Part shown: positions 45,216-54,811 of the stretch, in pieces
How the letters are laid out: each line of letters begins with the position of its first letter
Numbering within the stretch: position 1 is the first letter of the stretch
From: an uncultured Bacteroides sp.
GTDB taxonomy: Bacteria; Bacteroidota; Bacteroidia; Cytophagales; Cyclobacteriaceae
Reading direction: 5' to 3'
DNA length: 64,000 bases
Assembly (NCBI GenBank): GCA_902168185.1
Contig: CABHOV010000077.1
Span: 124,001-188,000, forward strand
Translations under genes and position numbers: made by a program
Notes under the pieces: generated by a model
The model's input: only the letters and a program-made list of their open reading frames with translations
Told to the model about the DNA's origin: nothing
Databases searched by the model: none

Positions 45216-47267
45216 ATGACGAACACCACCGAACAAGAAGAACGCGAATACCTTGAAGAAATTAAAGAAAAGCTTCAGTTGGCCCTGAGGCGCGTGGATG
45301 ATGCTGTAAAGCAATTCTCCACAGAGCTCAGACAGAACAAACAATATATTTATGAAAACCAGTCAGGCATGGATGATGCCGACATGGTGGCTGCCGGTCA
45401 GTCTATTAATCGCATGGCATTTACCGGTGAATCGGCTGTAGCCCGTAAGCGGAAATTATTTAAGTTGAAGGAATCGCCTTATTTCGGCCGCATTGATTTT
45501 GTAACGGGCGATGAGAAGACACAGGTATATATTGGCATTTATACCTTCTCGGACGAAACGCAGCGAGCGAATCTCATTTACGATTGGCGTGCGCCCATCT
45601 CGTCTATGTTCTATGATTTTGAACTCGGTGAAGCCTGGTATCAGACACCCTCCGGGAAAATTAGCGGTGAGGTGATTTTGAAACGTCAGTATAAAATCCG
45701 CGAGGGTAGGATGGAGTTCATGATCGAAAACGCCGTGAACATCCACGATGAAGTTTTGCAGAAAGAGCTCAGCAAGTCTTCTGACGACAAGATGAAAAAT
45801 ATTGTCGCTACCATTCAACGCGATCAGAATGCTGTCATCCGAAATGAAACTTCTCCGGTGATGATCATCCAGGGCGTGGCAGGATCCGGAAAGACATCCA
45901 TCGCCTTGCACCGCATAGCCTTTTTGCTATATAGATTTCGCGAGACGATCGCCTCAAAAGATATTCTCATCCTTTCACCAAACAAAGTTTTTGCTGACTA
46001 TATATCCAACGTCTTGCCCGAGCTTGGCGAAGAACATATACCAGAGATGGGAATGGAGGAGCTTGCTATGGACCTGCTGGAAGGCAAGTATACTTTTCAG
46101 ACTTTCTTTCAACAGGTTTCTGTTTTACTCGAGCAACACGATGCTGCCTTTATTGAACGAATCAAATTCAAATCTTCATTTGAATTTCTGAGCCTGCTGA
46201 ACCGGTATATGATTCATGTTGAGAATAATTACTTTGCTCCGGCCGCAGATGAAATTCGAGTGGCAGGCATTGTAGTTCCGTGGCCGTTTATAGTTGAGCG
46301 ATTAAAGGCATATCACCGTATACCTATATTAAAGCGTTTCCCGGAGGTTGTAAAAGACGTTTTGCAGCATGTGCGGAGTAACACCAATAGAAAATTAACG
46401 GGTCGCGAAAAAGCGCAGATCTGGGAAACTATACCACGCATGTTCAAGCTTGGAAATGTTTTTGACCTGTACAAAGATTTTTATGAATGGATGGGTAAAA
46501 AGGAATTGTTCAGAATGGGTGCTGGCGGTATGCTGGAATATGCCGATGTCTTTCCGCTCATCTATTGCAAGATTCGCCTGGAAGGTATCAAGACCTATGA
46601 TGATGTGAAGCACTTGCTTATTGACGAAATGCAGGACTATACACCTGTCCAATACGCGGTGGTATCACGCTTATTCCATTGTAAGAAGACTATATTAGGC
46701 GATGTAAGTCAAACGGTAAATCCCTACAGCGCTTCTTCTGCTGAAGTGATACAGGAGGTATTTCCACAAGGTGATACGGTAAAGCTTTTCAGGAGCTATA
46801 GATCCACCTTCGAGATTACGGCATTTGCCCAGAACATCTCCCGAAATCCAAACCTGGTGGCGATGGAACGCCATGGAGAGCAGCCTGTCGTGCAAGGCTT
46901 CAACGGCAACGTTGAAGAAGCGGATGCTATCAAAAAACTAGTCGAAAGATATAGAGCATCAGGCTATCAGTCTCTGGGAATTATTTGCAAAACATTGGAG
47001 CAGGCAGAATCGCTATATGCTGAACTGAAATCACCCGGCATCAATCTTCTCACGCCCGAGAGTACTTCGTTTACCAATGGCATCATTATCACCACAGCTC
47101 ATCTTGCCAAAGGACTGGAGTTCGATGAAGTAATCATTCCGTTTGCATCCGCGCGTAATTACCAAACCGATGTGGACAGGAGCATGCTATATATAGCGTG
47201 TACAAGGGCGATGCACGTACTCACGTTGACGTATTCCAGGGAGCGGACGAAGTTTATTCCGGATTAA
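45216..47267 (+). CDS. HelD-like UvrD-family helicase (RNA polymerase recycling type)
   Basis: 683 residues from ATG 45216; a TTG at 45201 is possible but less likely. The N-terminus is a long coiled coil (about 8-40), as in HelD, rather than the 1A domain that begins UvrD or Rep. Walker A is GVAGSGKTSIALHR near residue 220. Later motifs are LLIDEMQDYTPVQY (Walker B), FRSYRSTFEIT, TTAHLAKGLEFDEVIIP and MLYIACTRAMHVL. HelD binds stalled RNA polymerase and releases it from nucleic acid using ATP. A DNA helicase IV-like role cannot be excluded. The gene is monocistronic, with a strong terminator after it. Confidence 0.88.
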   Translation: MTNTTEQEEREYLEEIKEKLQLALRRVDDAVKQFSTELRQNKQYIYENQSGMDDADMVAAGQSINRMAFTGESAVARKRKLFKLKESPYFGRIDFVTGDEKTQVYIGIYTFSDETQRANLIYDWRAPISSMFYDFELGEAWYQTPSGKISGEVILKRQYKIREGRMEFMIENAVNIHDEVLQKELSKSSDDKMKNIVATIQRDQNAVIRNETSPVMIIQGVAGSGKTSIALHRIAFLLYRFRETIASKDILILSPNKVFADYISNVLPELGEEHIPEMGMEELAMDLLEGKYTFQTFFQQVSVLLEQHDAAFIERIKFKSSFEFLSLLNRYMIHVENNYFAPAADEIRVAGIVVPWPFIVERLKAYHRIPILKRFPEVVKDVLQHVRSNTNRKLTGREKAQIWETIPRMFKLGNVFDLYKDFYEWMGKKELFRMGAGGMLEYADVFPLIYCKIRLEGIKTYDDVKHLLIDEMQDYTPVQYAVVSRLFHCKKTILGDVSQTVNPYSASSAEVIQEVFPQGDTVKLFRSYRSTFEITAFAQNISRNPNLVAMERHGEQPVVQGFNGNVEEADAIKKLVERYRASGYQSLGIICKTLEQAESLYAELKSPGINLLTPESTSFTNGIIITTAHLAKGLEFDEVIIPFASARNYQTDVDRSMLYIACTRAMHVLTLTYSRERTKFIPD

Positions 47268-47345
47268 GTATACATCAAACGGCTGCCAGAATAAAAAAAA
47301 ATATTGAAAATTGACTATAGCAGTACACAAAAGCATGTATAATAA

Positions 47346-47373
47346 AGAAGGGCGGTTCAATGACCGCCCTTCT
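47346..47373. terminator. Bidirectional terminator between helicase and susD2
   Basis: AGAAGGGCGGT (47346-47356) and ACCGCCCTTCT (47363-47373) form a perfect 11-pair stem with a 6-base loop. It lies between convergent genes and probably serves both; the minus-strand side has the better T-rich tail. Confidence 0.9.
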
Positions 47374-47408
47374 CGTTATTGGTATATTTAAAGCTATAGA
47401 GTATCAGA

Positions 47409-48947
47409 CTACTGATTTAGCACCGGGTTATTAAGAACCTCAGCTTGAGGTATAGGGAATGTTAATTCATCTGAGTCATAGGTAAATGATTCACCAGGAA
47501 AAAACAGGTGATTACTTCCTCTTGTAACTGTTGCTTTGTTACGTTTTAATGCAAGATATACCTTTCCTTCGCCCCATAATTCAATACGGGTTTGAAGGTA
47601 TATTTCATCTTGTAACGCTTGACCGCCCAACGCATCCACATAGCTATAGTCTTCAATTCTTTCCTCCAGCAGTTCCTTTAACCGATCGCTGGCAGGTGCA
47701 TCCTGGCCTAATTTTGCATACGCTTCAGCGTTTAAAAGATAAAATTCTTCCATGCGCATATACACATAGTCATCAATGATGCTTCTTTGTCCACCAATTT
47801 CGTTTTCGTCTAACTCCTTGGTTCTCTGTGACGCAAAGAATTTGTTGATGGGCCAGTACAAATCATCACCATATACATCAACGAATTGATTCTTTCGTAC
47901 ATCATCATCGTGAATTAAAGAATAGAGTCCATTATCAATTACCTTGGGATCGCCAGCCCAAGCATAACTATAGGTAAACAAATCCATCTGGCCCCACCAT
48001 GATACAAGATCAAGATTATTAGCCAGTGTCAAATCAACTCCCCAGATCCAGCTTGGATTGGAAACGTTGTTGAAGCCCGCTTGTGTATTCAGGAGTGCCC
48101 CTGTTACCGCATCAAACTTGCCAACAACTTCATTCTCATTATTCAACCTATATCCGCTGTTGGCGATGATATCTTCCGTTAGCGTTACTACATTTTGAAG
48201 ATCTGCAGTTGTACCTCTTGCCGCATAGGCATATGTCAATAATCCTTTGGCTACCCACACATTGATTTGATCCTTGGATGTTCTGTTGAACCCATCTAAA
48301 TATTCGATAGCTTGTGTCAAATCACTGATGATCAAATTATATACTTCCTCGGTGGTGCTCAAGGGTTGATTGGGAACCTGAGTATTGGTGTATATAGGCA
48401 GGATTTTATCGGTACCATCTTCATAGCCAACGCCATAAAAATTCGCGAGGTAAAAATATGAATACGCACGCATAGCCTTTGCCTGGCCCATGATGAATCT
48501 CTGTATAGATTCAGTTTGTGGAGCATCTGTACCTCCTAACGCATCAATAACTCCGTTGGCAGCAAAAATGATTCTATAGTAATAGCGCCAAGGCTGATAC
48601 GCGGCATTAAGTGTATAATCCTTTGTAGGCTGATATCTGGCTACATCAGAGTACCAGCCATAATTCAATGCACCTAACGCCATGTCAGATGCAAGCATAT
48701 CGCTATATATATCATATCCTTTTTGACCAAAGTCATCATGGTTTGTTGTCCCTCCAGTCTCAGTATTATACATTGTTGAATATAGTCCGGCTATATTTCC
48801 GTTGAGCAATGAAGGGTCTTTTTTAGCGGCATCAGCAATTTGCTCTGATGATAATTTCTCACTTGGTTTCTTGTCCAGGAAATCATCACCACATCCACTT
48901 CCCAAAAAGAGGATGACTGTACAGGTTATATAAAAACTTATTTTCAT
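47409..48947 (-). CDS. SusD/RagB-type lipoprotein of the second SusCD pair
   Basis: 512 residues from the ATG at 48945-48947; nine further upstream residues in the open frame are not part of the signal. The signal is ITCTVILFLGSGC, lipidated Cys then GDDFLDKKPSEKLSSE. TPR-like SusD features are QAKAMRAYSYFYLANFYGVG and a C-terminal ELTFPIPQAEVLNNPVLNQ. It follows the SusC gene by 29 bases on the minus strand. No hydrolase, sulfatase or regulator is beside the pair, so the substrate cannot be guessed from context. Confidence 0.95.
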   Translation of the reverse strand: MKISFYITCTVILFLGSGCGDDFLDKKPSEKLSSEQIADAAKKDPSLLNGNIAGLYSTMYNTETGGTTNHDDFGQKGYDIYSDMLASDMALGALNYGWYSDVARYQPTKDYTLNAAYQPWRYYYRIIFAANGVIDALGGTDAPQTESIQRFIMGQAKAMRAYSYFYLANFYGVGYEDGTDKILPIYTNTQVPNQPLSTTEEVYNLIISDLTQAIEYLDGFNRTSKDQINVWVAKGLLTYAYAARGTTADLQNVVTLTEDIIANSGYRLNNENEVVGKFDAVTGALLNTQAGFNNVSNPSWIWGVDLTLANNLDLVSWWGQMDLFTYSYAWAGDPKVIDNGLYSLIHDDDVRKNQFVDVYGDDLYWPINKFFASQRTKELDENEIGGQRSIIDDYVYMRMEEFYLLNAEAYAKLGQDAPASDRLKELLEERIEDYSYVDALGGQALQDEIYLQTRIELWGEGKVYLALKRNKATVTRGSNHLFFPGESFTYDSDELTFPIPQAEVLNNPVLNQ

Positions 48948-48976
48948 ATCCTTAATTTTATAGTAAAGGTTCATTT

Positions 48977-51900
48977 TTAAAACTTAACTTTTACCCCCGC
49001 AGAAAGCGTAGAAAGAGGTGAGTATCTATAGGTATCTGAGCTTCCTGCTTCGGCCGTAGATGGATTGAATCCATCACGTTTTGACTTAATCCATAAGTTA
49101 TCTCCGGAGACCCAAACACCGGCGCTGTTTATTTTTAATCCTGACAGAAGTTCACTTGGAATGTTATATCCGAGACGGACGTTATTCAATATCAGGTAAT
49201 TTGATGTAGTGAGAAAGCGTGTCGAAGCTGATGCTACGTTCGCATCATGGTTATTTGAAATGCGGGGTACATTGGTAACATCACCTGCCTTTTGCCATCT
49301 GGCAGTGATGTCCTTATGCCAGTTGTTGCTTCCAATTAAATCGTTGTTCATTAACCCCGCATATGCCCCGTCATACGAATAGCCCCCAAGACTATATAAC
49401 ATTTGAACAGTCAACTCAAGTCCCTTAAATCCAGCAGCTAAATTAATGGCACCTCTTACCTTTGGAATAGCTGACTTGCCAACATATAACTGCGTAGCTT
49501 GCGAGTATGTCTTGGTCGTTGCTTTTAGTATACTGCTTTCCTGGTCTGGATTACTATCTAAAAATGTAGTCAGTGATCCAATTTGCTCGCCCGAAGTAAA
49601 TTGACCGTCTGCATTCAAGTCCTGATAATATACTGTCCATTGGCCACGACCATCAACAGGATCAACACCGGCCCACTCACGCATATAGAAGTCAAATATA
49701 GAATGACCGGCGCCCCAGCCATAGTTGCCTTGAATATCAAGAACCTTTGGTTCGCCCGTTGACGGATCTATAGGCATTTCTGTCAATTTGTTTTTAAGGA
49801 TTTCACCATTTACCGTTAGATCAATAAAAGCATTTTTTGTTTTTAGTATATGCCCAGTCAGATCAAACTCCAAGCCTTGGTTTCTGAGTTCCCCACCATT
49901 GACCTTAATCAATGCATACCCTATAGATGGACCAACCCTTCTGTCAAAAATCAGATCGGTTGTATTCTTGATATAGTAGTCGATAGTACCGATTAAGAAA
50001 TTACCAACAGAAAACTCTAATCCTGTTTGAAACATCCTTGATGTTTCCCATGTTAAATTGGGATTTCCTTTTGTATCAAAAGAAAAAGCAGGACCGTTAT
50101 TCAGGTTATCAACGTTATATAAATCATAGCCAGGGTAGTAGCCTATACCTGCCTGTTCACCAATCAAACCATAACTCGCTTTTAACTTCAGTGAGTTAAC
50201 GATGTTCTGATTCTTCATGAAGTTTTCATTCGTAATTATCCAGCTTGCACCCACTGAACCGAAATTACCCCACTTATCTTTTACAAATCGTGACGAACCG
50301 TCTCTACGAATGCTGGCTGACAGAAAATATGTTTTATTAAAGTCATATGAGACCTGACCAAAGAAGCTTTCAAGAGAATATTCGTCTCTATAAGAATCAA
50401 CTGGATTTGACACGACAGCATTGTTAAAATCTTCTGAATTAGGATCTACCAGGTTGAAACCAGAAACTTGCATATAGTCGGTTGTCCAATCAGTTGCCTC
50501 GTGGGCAGCAATGACTTCAAAGCTATGGTCTCCGAATGCTTTATTATACCGTATTAAGTTTAACAGGTTATAAGAAAACATTTCCGTTCTTTCATTATAT
50601 ATATAGCCATTTTGCGAAGCAGCAGAACCATAATATTTATTATTGCGGATTACATATTTATTATTGTAATACTGAAGTCCTAAACGATTTTCAAATGTTA
50701 AGCCATTGAGAATATTGAAATTTAAGGATGCAGCTCCGTTCAATTCATTACGGTCATCGCGTTGTGTGTCATACGTTGCATCAGCAATAGCATTTGTTAA
50801 CGACCCAAATTTTCTTCCGGCTTCTCCATAATCGAATCGGGAACCTCCAAAGATTGGATCCGCTATATTCTTGCCTTCAGCATCCTTCATATATAGGGGA
50901 TAAATGGAAGGAATGTTATCTACAAACCAGAAGATACTTCCTGAGTCTTCACTCTGACCGCCTCGGTTTGTTTTGGTTTTCGCGTATCCAAAATTTATGG
51001 AAGTACTCAACCATTTTTTTACTTCATGGCTTAAGTTTAAGCGACCCGAAAAACGTTGAAAATCTGAATTGATAGAATAACCAACATCATCTAAATATCC
51101 CAAGGATGAATAGTAGTGAGTCTTCTCGTTTGAACCGCCGAATTTAACATTCACTTCGTTACGTGATGATGCCTGAAATGCATTGTCTTCCCAGCTTTCA
51201 GGATTATACTTTCTTGTAATTCCCGGTCTTACGGACCTGGTGGCCGGATCAATGAGTTCAGCACCGTTGGCTGCATTCCAGAGATTATAATCCGGGTCAA
51301 TACCAGCAGTTGAAAATAGTCTGTTGTTCGCGTACGTCTCAGGATTTGCATTTCCTAAAGCAACGCCTTGGTTATATAGACCTTCCCAGCTAAGACCTAT
51401 ATATTGTTCAGGAGATCGTATAACATCATAGCGAGGCAGCAGTGAAGCGTTTGTTCCAAATTGGCCGTCAACTTCAACGAATGAATCTTTGCCTCTGCCG
51501 TTTTTAGTGTTGATGATGATCACGCCGTTTGCACCCCGGGCTCCATATATAGCCGTGGCTGCAGCATCTTTTAAAACCGTACTCGACTCTATATCCGCTG
51601 GATTAATAGAGTTTAAACTTCCTGTGAATGGAACTCCATCAACAACATAGAGCGGATCACGATTTCCATTAACAGATCCGAATCCGCGGATTCGAACCGT
51701 TGAAGTTGTTCCTGGTTGGCCGCTGTTGTTTATAACTTGTAAACCCGCTACTTCACCGGCAAGCGCCCGTGTGATATTCGGTACATTTTTACGAGCCAGG
51801 TTTTCTGCTGAAACGACTTTTGCTGTACCCGTAAAAGCTTGTTGCGTAGTAGTGGAGTATCCGATGACAACAACCTCTGATAGTTGCTGGGCATCTTGTT

Positions 51901-52192
51901 CCATTTGTAAACTAATGGAAGATTGACTGCCAATTTCAACTTCTTGTGATTTAAGGCCGATGAAAGTAAAAGTTAATGTGGATGCTCCGGATGGGACTAC
52001 TAAACTGTAATCGCCATTAGCATCTGTTACCGTTCCCAGTGTTGTACCTTTTACAACAACATTTACTCCCGGTAGTCCCTCTCCATCTTCAACGGAGGTG
52101 ACCTTACCAGAAATAGTTCGCTCTTGTGCTAACAATTCGCTACATGCAATTGAAAACACTACTGTTAAGATTCCAAGTAGAATTCTCTTCAT
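48977..52192 (-). CDS. SusC/RagA-type TonB-linked transporter of the second pair
   Basis: 1071 residues. A signal peptide (MKRILLGILTVVFSIACSEL, ending LLAQ) is followed by a carboxypeptidase-regulatory-like domain (about 26-105, GLPGVNVVVKGTTLGTVTD), a plug with VVVIGYSTTTQQAFTGT and DPLYVVDGVPF, the motif TAIYGARGANGVIIINTKNG, and a barrel ending in YSPLSTLSAGVKVKF. It is transcribed leftwards from a promoter about 70 bases upstream and is followed by its SusD. Base composition is somewhat more AT-rich than the S-box operon SusC, and the two SusC proteins are clearly different in sequence. Confidence 0.95.
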   Translation of the reverse strand: MKRILLGILTVVFSIACSELLAQERTISGKVTSVEDGEGLPGVNVVVKGTTLGTVTDANGDYSLVVPSGASTLTFTFIGLKSQEVEIGSQSSISLQMEQDAQQLSEVVVIGYSTTTQQAFTGTAKVVSAENLARKNVPNITRALAGEVAGLQVINNSGQPGTTSTVRIRGFGSVNGNRDPLYVVDGVPFTGSLNSINPADIESSTVLKDAAATAIYGARGANGVIIINTKNGRGKDSFVEVDGQFGTNASLLPRYDVIRSPEQYIGLSWEGLYNQGVALGNANPETYANNRLFSTAGIDPDYNLWNAANGAELIDPATRSVRPGITRKYNPESWEDNAFQASSRNEVNVKFGGSNEKTHYYSSLGYLDDVGYSINSDFQRFSGRLNLSHEVKKWLSTSINFGYAKTKTNRGGQSEDSGSIFWFVDNIPSIYPLYMKDAEGKNIADPIFGGSRFDYGEAGRKFGSLTNAIADATYDTQRDDRNELNGAASLNFNILNGLTFENRLGLQYYNNKYVIRNNKYYGSAASQNGYIYNERTEMFSYNLLNLIRYNKAFGDHSFEVIAAHEATDWTTDYMQVSGFNLVDPNSEDFNNAVVSNPVDSYRDEYSLESFFGQVSYDFNKTYFLSASIRRDGSSRFVKDKWGNFGSVGASWIITNENFMKNQNIVNSLKLKASYGLIGEQAGIGYYPGYDLYNVDNLNNGPAFSFDTKGNPNLTWETSRMFQTGLEFSVGNFLIGTIDYYIKNTTDLIFDRRVGPSIGYALIKVNGGELRNQGLEFDLTGHILKTKNAFIDLTVNGEILKNKLTEMPIDPSTGEPKVLDIQGNYGWGAGHSIFDFYMREWAGVDPVDGRGQWTVYYQDLNADGQFTSGEQIGSLTTFLDSNPDQESSILKATTKTYSQATQLYVGKSAIPKVRGAINLAAGFKGLELTVQMLYSLGGYSYDGAYAGLMNNDLIGSNNWHKDITARWQKAGDVTNVPRISNNHDANVASASTRFLTTSNYLILNNVRLGYNIPSELLSGLKINSAGVWVSGDNLWIKSKRDGFNPSTAEAGSSDTYRYSPLSTLSAGVKVKF

Positions 52193-52639
52193 ACTGTTTT
52201 TTTTGGTTTATGAAAATTAAATTGCGATCACCCCGATTATTGTAGAATAACAACCATAAAAGGCGACCAAGACAAACTTAGATATTTATTATGTAATTCA
52301 ATGTGTAACCCAATATAGGGTAGTTATTTAAATGGCAGATAATTGATTGTATTACTCATGGTTAAACATATATGTATATAGGGCGAGCTTCGTCACATGT
52401 CGTATAGGCATACCGTTGTATGATCAAGCCTTTTCATTTGAAAGGTTAAAATTGTTGAGTAGTGGTTTTTTTTCTGCGAGACAATTGCGGTAAGAGTAAT
52501 ATATCTACCAGCAAGAATTCTATGATGAAGACACGGAAGCTTATTTTATCAAGCTTGTTTGGACTAATAAGAAAATAAGTCACAACAAATGAACCCACCG
52601 GTAGCACGGTTTAGTTACTCGTAGGTACAAACGCATAGC
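52193..52639. other. Divergent-side intergenic region with the susC2 promoter
   Basis: 447 bases between susC2 and the Nudix gene, both on the minus strand. It holds the promoter at 52273-52301 and otherwise AT-rich sequence with no gene or RNA that I can support. No riboswitch like the one ahead of the first susC is present. Confidence 0.6.
52273..52301 (-). promoter_or_regulatory. Bacteroidota promoter of the second SusCD pair
   Basis: On the minus strand, TTG (52301-52299) is followed after 18 bases by TAAGTTTG (52280-52273), a perfect TAnnTTTG box. Transcription would begin near 52266, about 74 bases before the susC2 start. Confidence 0.65.
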
Positions 52640-53065
52640 CTACACCAACAATCCCTTTTCTTTCAAAAAATTGAAAATCAATTTATCGACATGTGCTACT
52701 TTCTCTATGTCGGCGTAGTGAAGCCACTGGATTTCTTCAATTTCAGAATCGGCTTTTAGTATTCCAGAGTAGTTGGCGCTATAGCATGTCATTTTTACGA
52801 GTGTACCATCAGAGTACCCGTGGGCGAGTGCCTCAAATATACCGACAAATTGTATCGTATTACTTTTCAGATCTACTGTAAGCTCCTCTTTTACTTCGCG
52901 ACATAATGCCTGCTCGTCACTCTCGCCTTGTTCTCGTTTTCCTCCGGGTATATAGTATTTATCTTTACCGCGTGACCGCGTAACAAGAACAGCTTTGTCC
53001 TTTAATTCTATCCAGGCCAGTTTGTCAATTAATCTCATTTTATGTTTTTCTGATTTCAGATACAT
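52640..53065 (-). CDS. Nudix hydrolase
   Basis: 141 residues from ATG at 53065; an internal Met at residue 10 (53038) is an alternative start. The Nudix box is complete: GKREQGESDEQALCREVKEE with the metal-binding REVKEE glutamates. Upstream strands YYIPGG and downstream TLVKMTCYSANYSG fit the alpha/beta Nudix sandwich. The family hydrolyses nucleoside diphosphates linked to another group. Sequence is most like the general housecleaning type, and the exact substrate is unknown. Confidence 0.93.
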   Translation of the reverse strand: MYLKSEKHKMRLIDKLAWIELKDKAVLVTRSRGKDKYYIPGGKREQGESDEQALCREVKEELTVDLKSNTIQFVGIFEALAHGYSDGTLVKMTCYSANYSGILKADSEIEEIQWLHYADIEKVAHVDKLIFNFLKEKGLLV

Positions 53066-53078
53066 TTAGAAAGAGTAC

Positions 53079-53104
53079 CAAATATAGTCTATGAATCTGC
53101 TCAA
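53079..53104 (-). promoter_or_regulatory. Candidate promoter of the Nudix gene
   Basis: TATATTTG (minus strand, 53086-53079) matches TAnnTTTG, with TTG at 53104-53102 after a rather short 15-base spacer. Transcription would start only a few bases before the annotated start codon, giving a very short leader. Confidence 0.45.
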
Positions 53105-53316
53105 TAACTATGGCCGTAAAAATATGTCGCCAGCCCGGTGACACATCAAATAGATTCCGCTTTCGGACGCAATCATTCATAATCGAACGCTTGAGCTTTT
53201 TAAAGTCATCAATGCGGCTTCGTGTTTGCGTTTTTTATTGGCCAGACATTTGTATTGCGCAATAGTATATGCGCACCGCTTTAGTATATGGTTATTATAG
53301 AATTAAATAAAGCAAC

Positions 53317-54630
53317 ATGAAATCAGCTACTATTCTTTTTGTTATTCTTCTATCGATGATGAGTCCTGCGGTCGCACAGCAGGCTACTTCGCCAAGCAAT
53401 AAACCCGTGTCAGTAAAGGTTTTGGTTGATAGCCTTGACAAGGCTTTATATAGGACGTATATATTTCCTGAGAAATCAAAACTGATGAGCGACTATATTA
53501 AAAGTCAACTCAAGAAAGGTATATATAAGAACATCAAGGACCCACAACAGCTGGCGGACAAGATCGCCAGCGATCTGCAATTCGTACATAAAGACGGGCA
53601 TCTGCGCATGCACTACGACCCTGAATTTTCTGCGAAGATGACAGAGCAATCAAAGCAAGCGGGTCCGCCCGATGAAACAGCCGCCATTAAACGCACGAAA
53701 GAGGAAAACTTTTCATTCAGGAAAGTTGAGATCCTCGATGGAAATATAGGGTACGTTCAGTTCCAGGGATTCAGTGGATTTATAGAAGAGGCAAAACCTA
53801 CACTTTCAGCTGCGTTCAGATTTGTTGCAAACACCAACGCCATTATTATCGACTTAAGAAAGAACGGAGGGGGAAGTCCTTGGATGGTAAAGCAGATCGC
53901 CAGTTATTTCTATCAGGAGCGAACACGCTTAAATGATATATATGAGCGTAGAGGAGATAAAACAATGGAGTTCTGGGCCGAACCGGAACTTGCCGATACA
54001 ATGAAATTGTCGATGCCAGTGTATATACTTACCAGTAAAAATACATTCTCGGCTGCAGAAGACTTCACCTATGCCATGCAAGTAAACAAGCGTGCAGTAA
54101 TTGTAGGAGAGACAACCGGTGGCGGGGCGCATCCTACAGGACCGGTAGATATAGGGCAGGGATTTATTATGGATATACCTTTCGCACGTTCTATTAATCA
54201 TATCACAAAAACAGACTGGGAAGGTACAGGCGTTGTACCGGATGTGGCCATATCTGCGGAGCAAGCCTTACTCAAAGCACATTCCCTTGCCCTGGATGTC
54301 CAATTGACGGAAGCAAAAACAGAAGAAACGAAAAGACAAATTCGTTGGTCCATCAATGCATTGAAGGCACATGATTATGACCAGACCGTTGATGCCACTT
54401 CCTTTCCATCGTATATAGGAGAGTATGGGAAATTTAATATCGTGCTAAAAGAAAATCAGCTTTACCTGAATGATTTCTTGGGAAGAACATTTCGTCTCAG
54501 GCCCATAGGGGGAGCGTTGTTTCTGGCAGACGACTGGCTGCAGGTAGAATTCCTGTCATCCGCCAATGTAATTTCATTAAAGCTGCTGGGTAAACCGGGA
54601 TGGGAAGATATATATCAACGAACAAAATAA
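53317..54630 (+). CDS. Secreted S41-family peptidase
   Basis: 437 residues. A signal peptide (MKSATILFVILLSMMSPAVA) precedes an N-terminal helical domain (about 30-115). The tail-specific protease core follows: IGYVQFQGFSG, IIIDLRKNGGGSPWM and SKNTFSAAEDFTYAM, with Ser245 as the probable nucleophile and Glu248 nearby, then VIVGETTGGGAHPTGP. No PDZ domain is evident between the helical domain and the core, as in the IRBP-like branch. A C-terminal region (about 345-437) could be a small beta domain (FPSYIGEYGKFNIVLKENQL). It would act on peptides in the periplasm or outside the cell. Confidence 0.92.
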   Translation: MKSATILFVILLSMMSPAVAQQATSPSNKPVSVKVLVDSLDKALYRTYIFPEKSKLMSDYIKSQLKKGIYKNIKDPQQLADKIASDLQFVHKDGHLRMHYDPEFSAKMTEQSKQAGPPDETAAIKRTKEENFSFRKVEILDGNIGYVQFQGFSGFIEEAKPTLSAAFRFVANTNAIIIDLRKNGGGSPWMVKQIASYFYQERTRLNDIYERRGDKTMEFWAEPELADTMKLSMPVYILTSKNTFSAAEDFTYAMQVNKRAVIVGETTGGGAHPTGPVDIGQGFIMDIPFARSINHITKTDWEGTGVVPDVAISAEQALLKAHSLALDVQLTEAKTEETKRQIRWSINALKAHDYDQTVDATSFPSYIGEYGKFNIVLKENQLYLNDFLGRTFRLRPIGGALFLADDWLQVEFLSSANVISLKLLGKPGWEDIYQRTK

Positions 54631-54811
54631 TCACACATGGACAGTGCGACTGGATTAGACATCCATTAAGCGTGGCAACCTGTTGAGCATCTTCAGACTA
54701 TGTAGAAGGCATTTGTGACGGATTAATTTAACCCCTATATTTAACAGGAGAAGAGTAGGCGTACAGCTTGCTTTTCTACTGTAGAATGTCCTTTACCCAA
54801 ACTGCTGTGCA

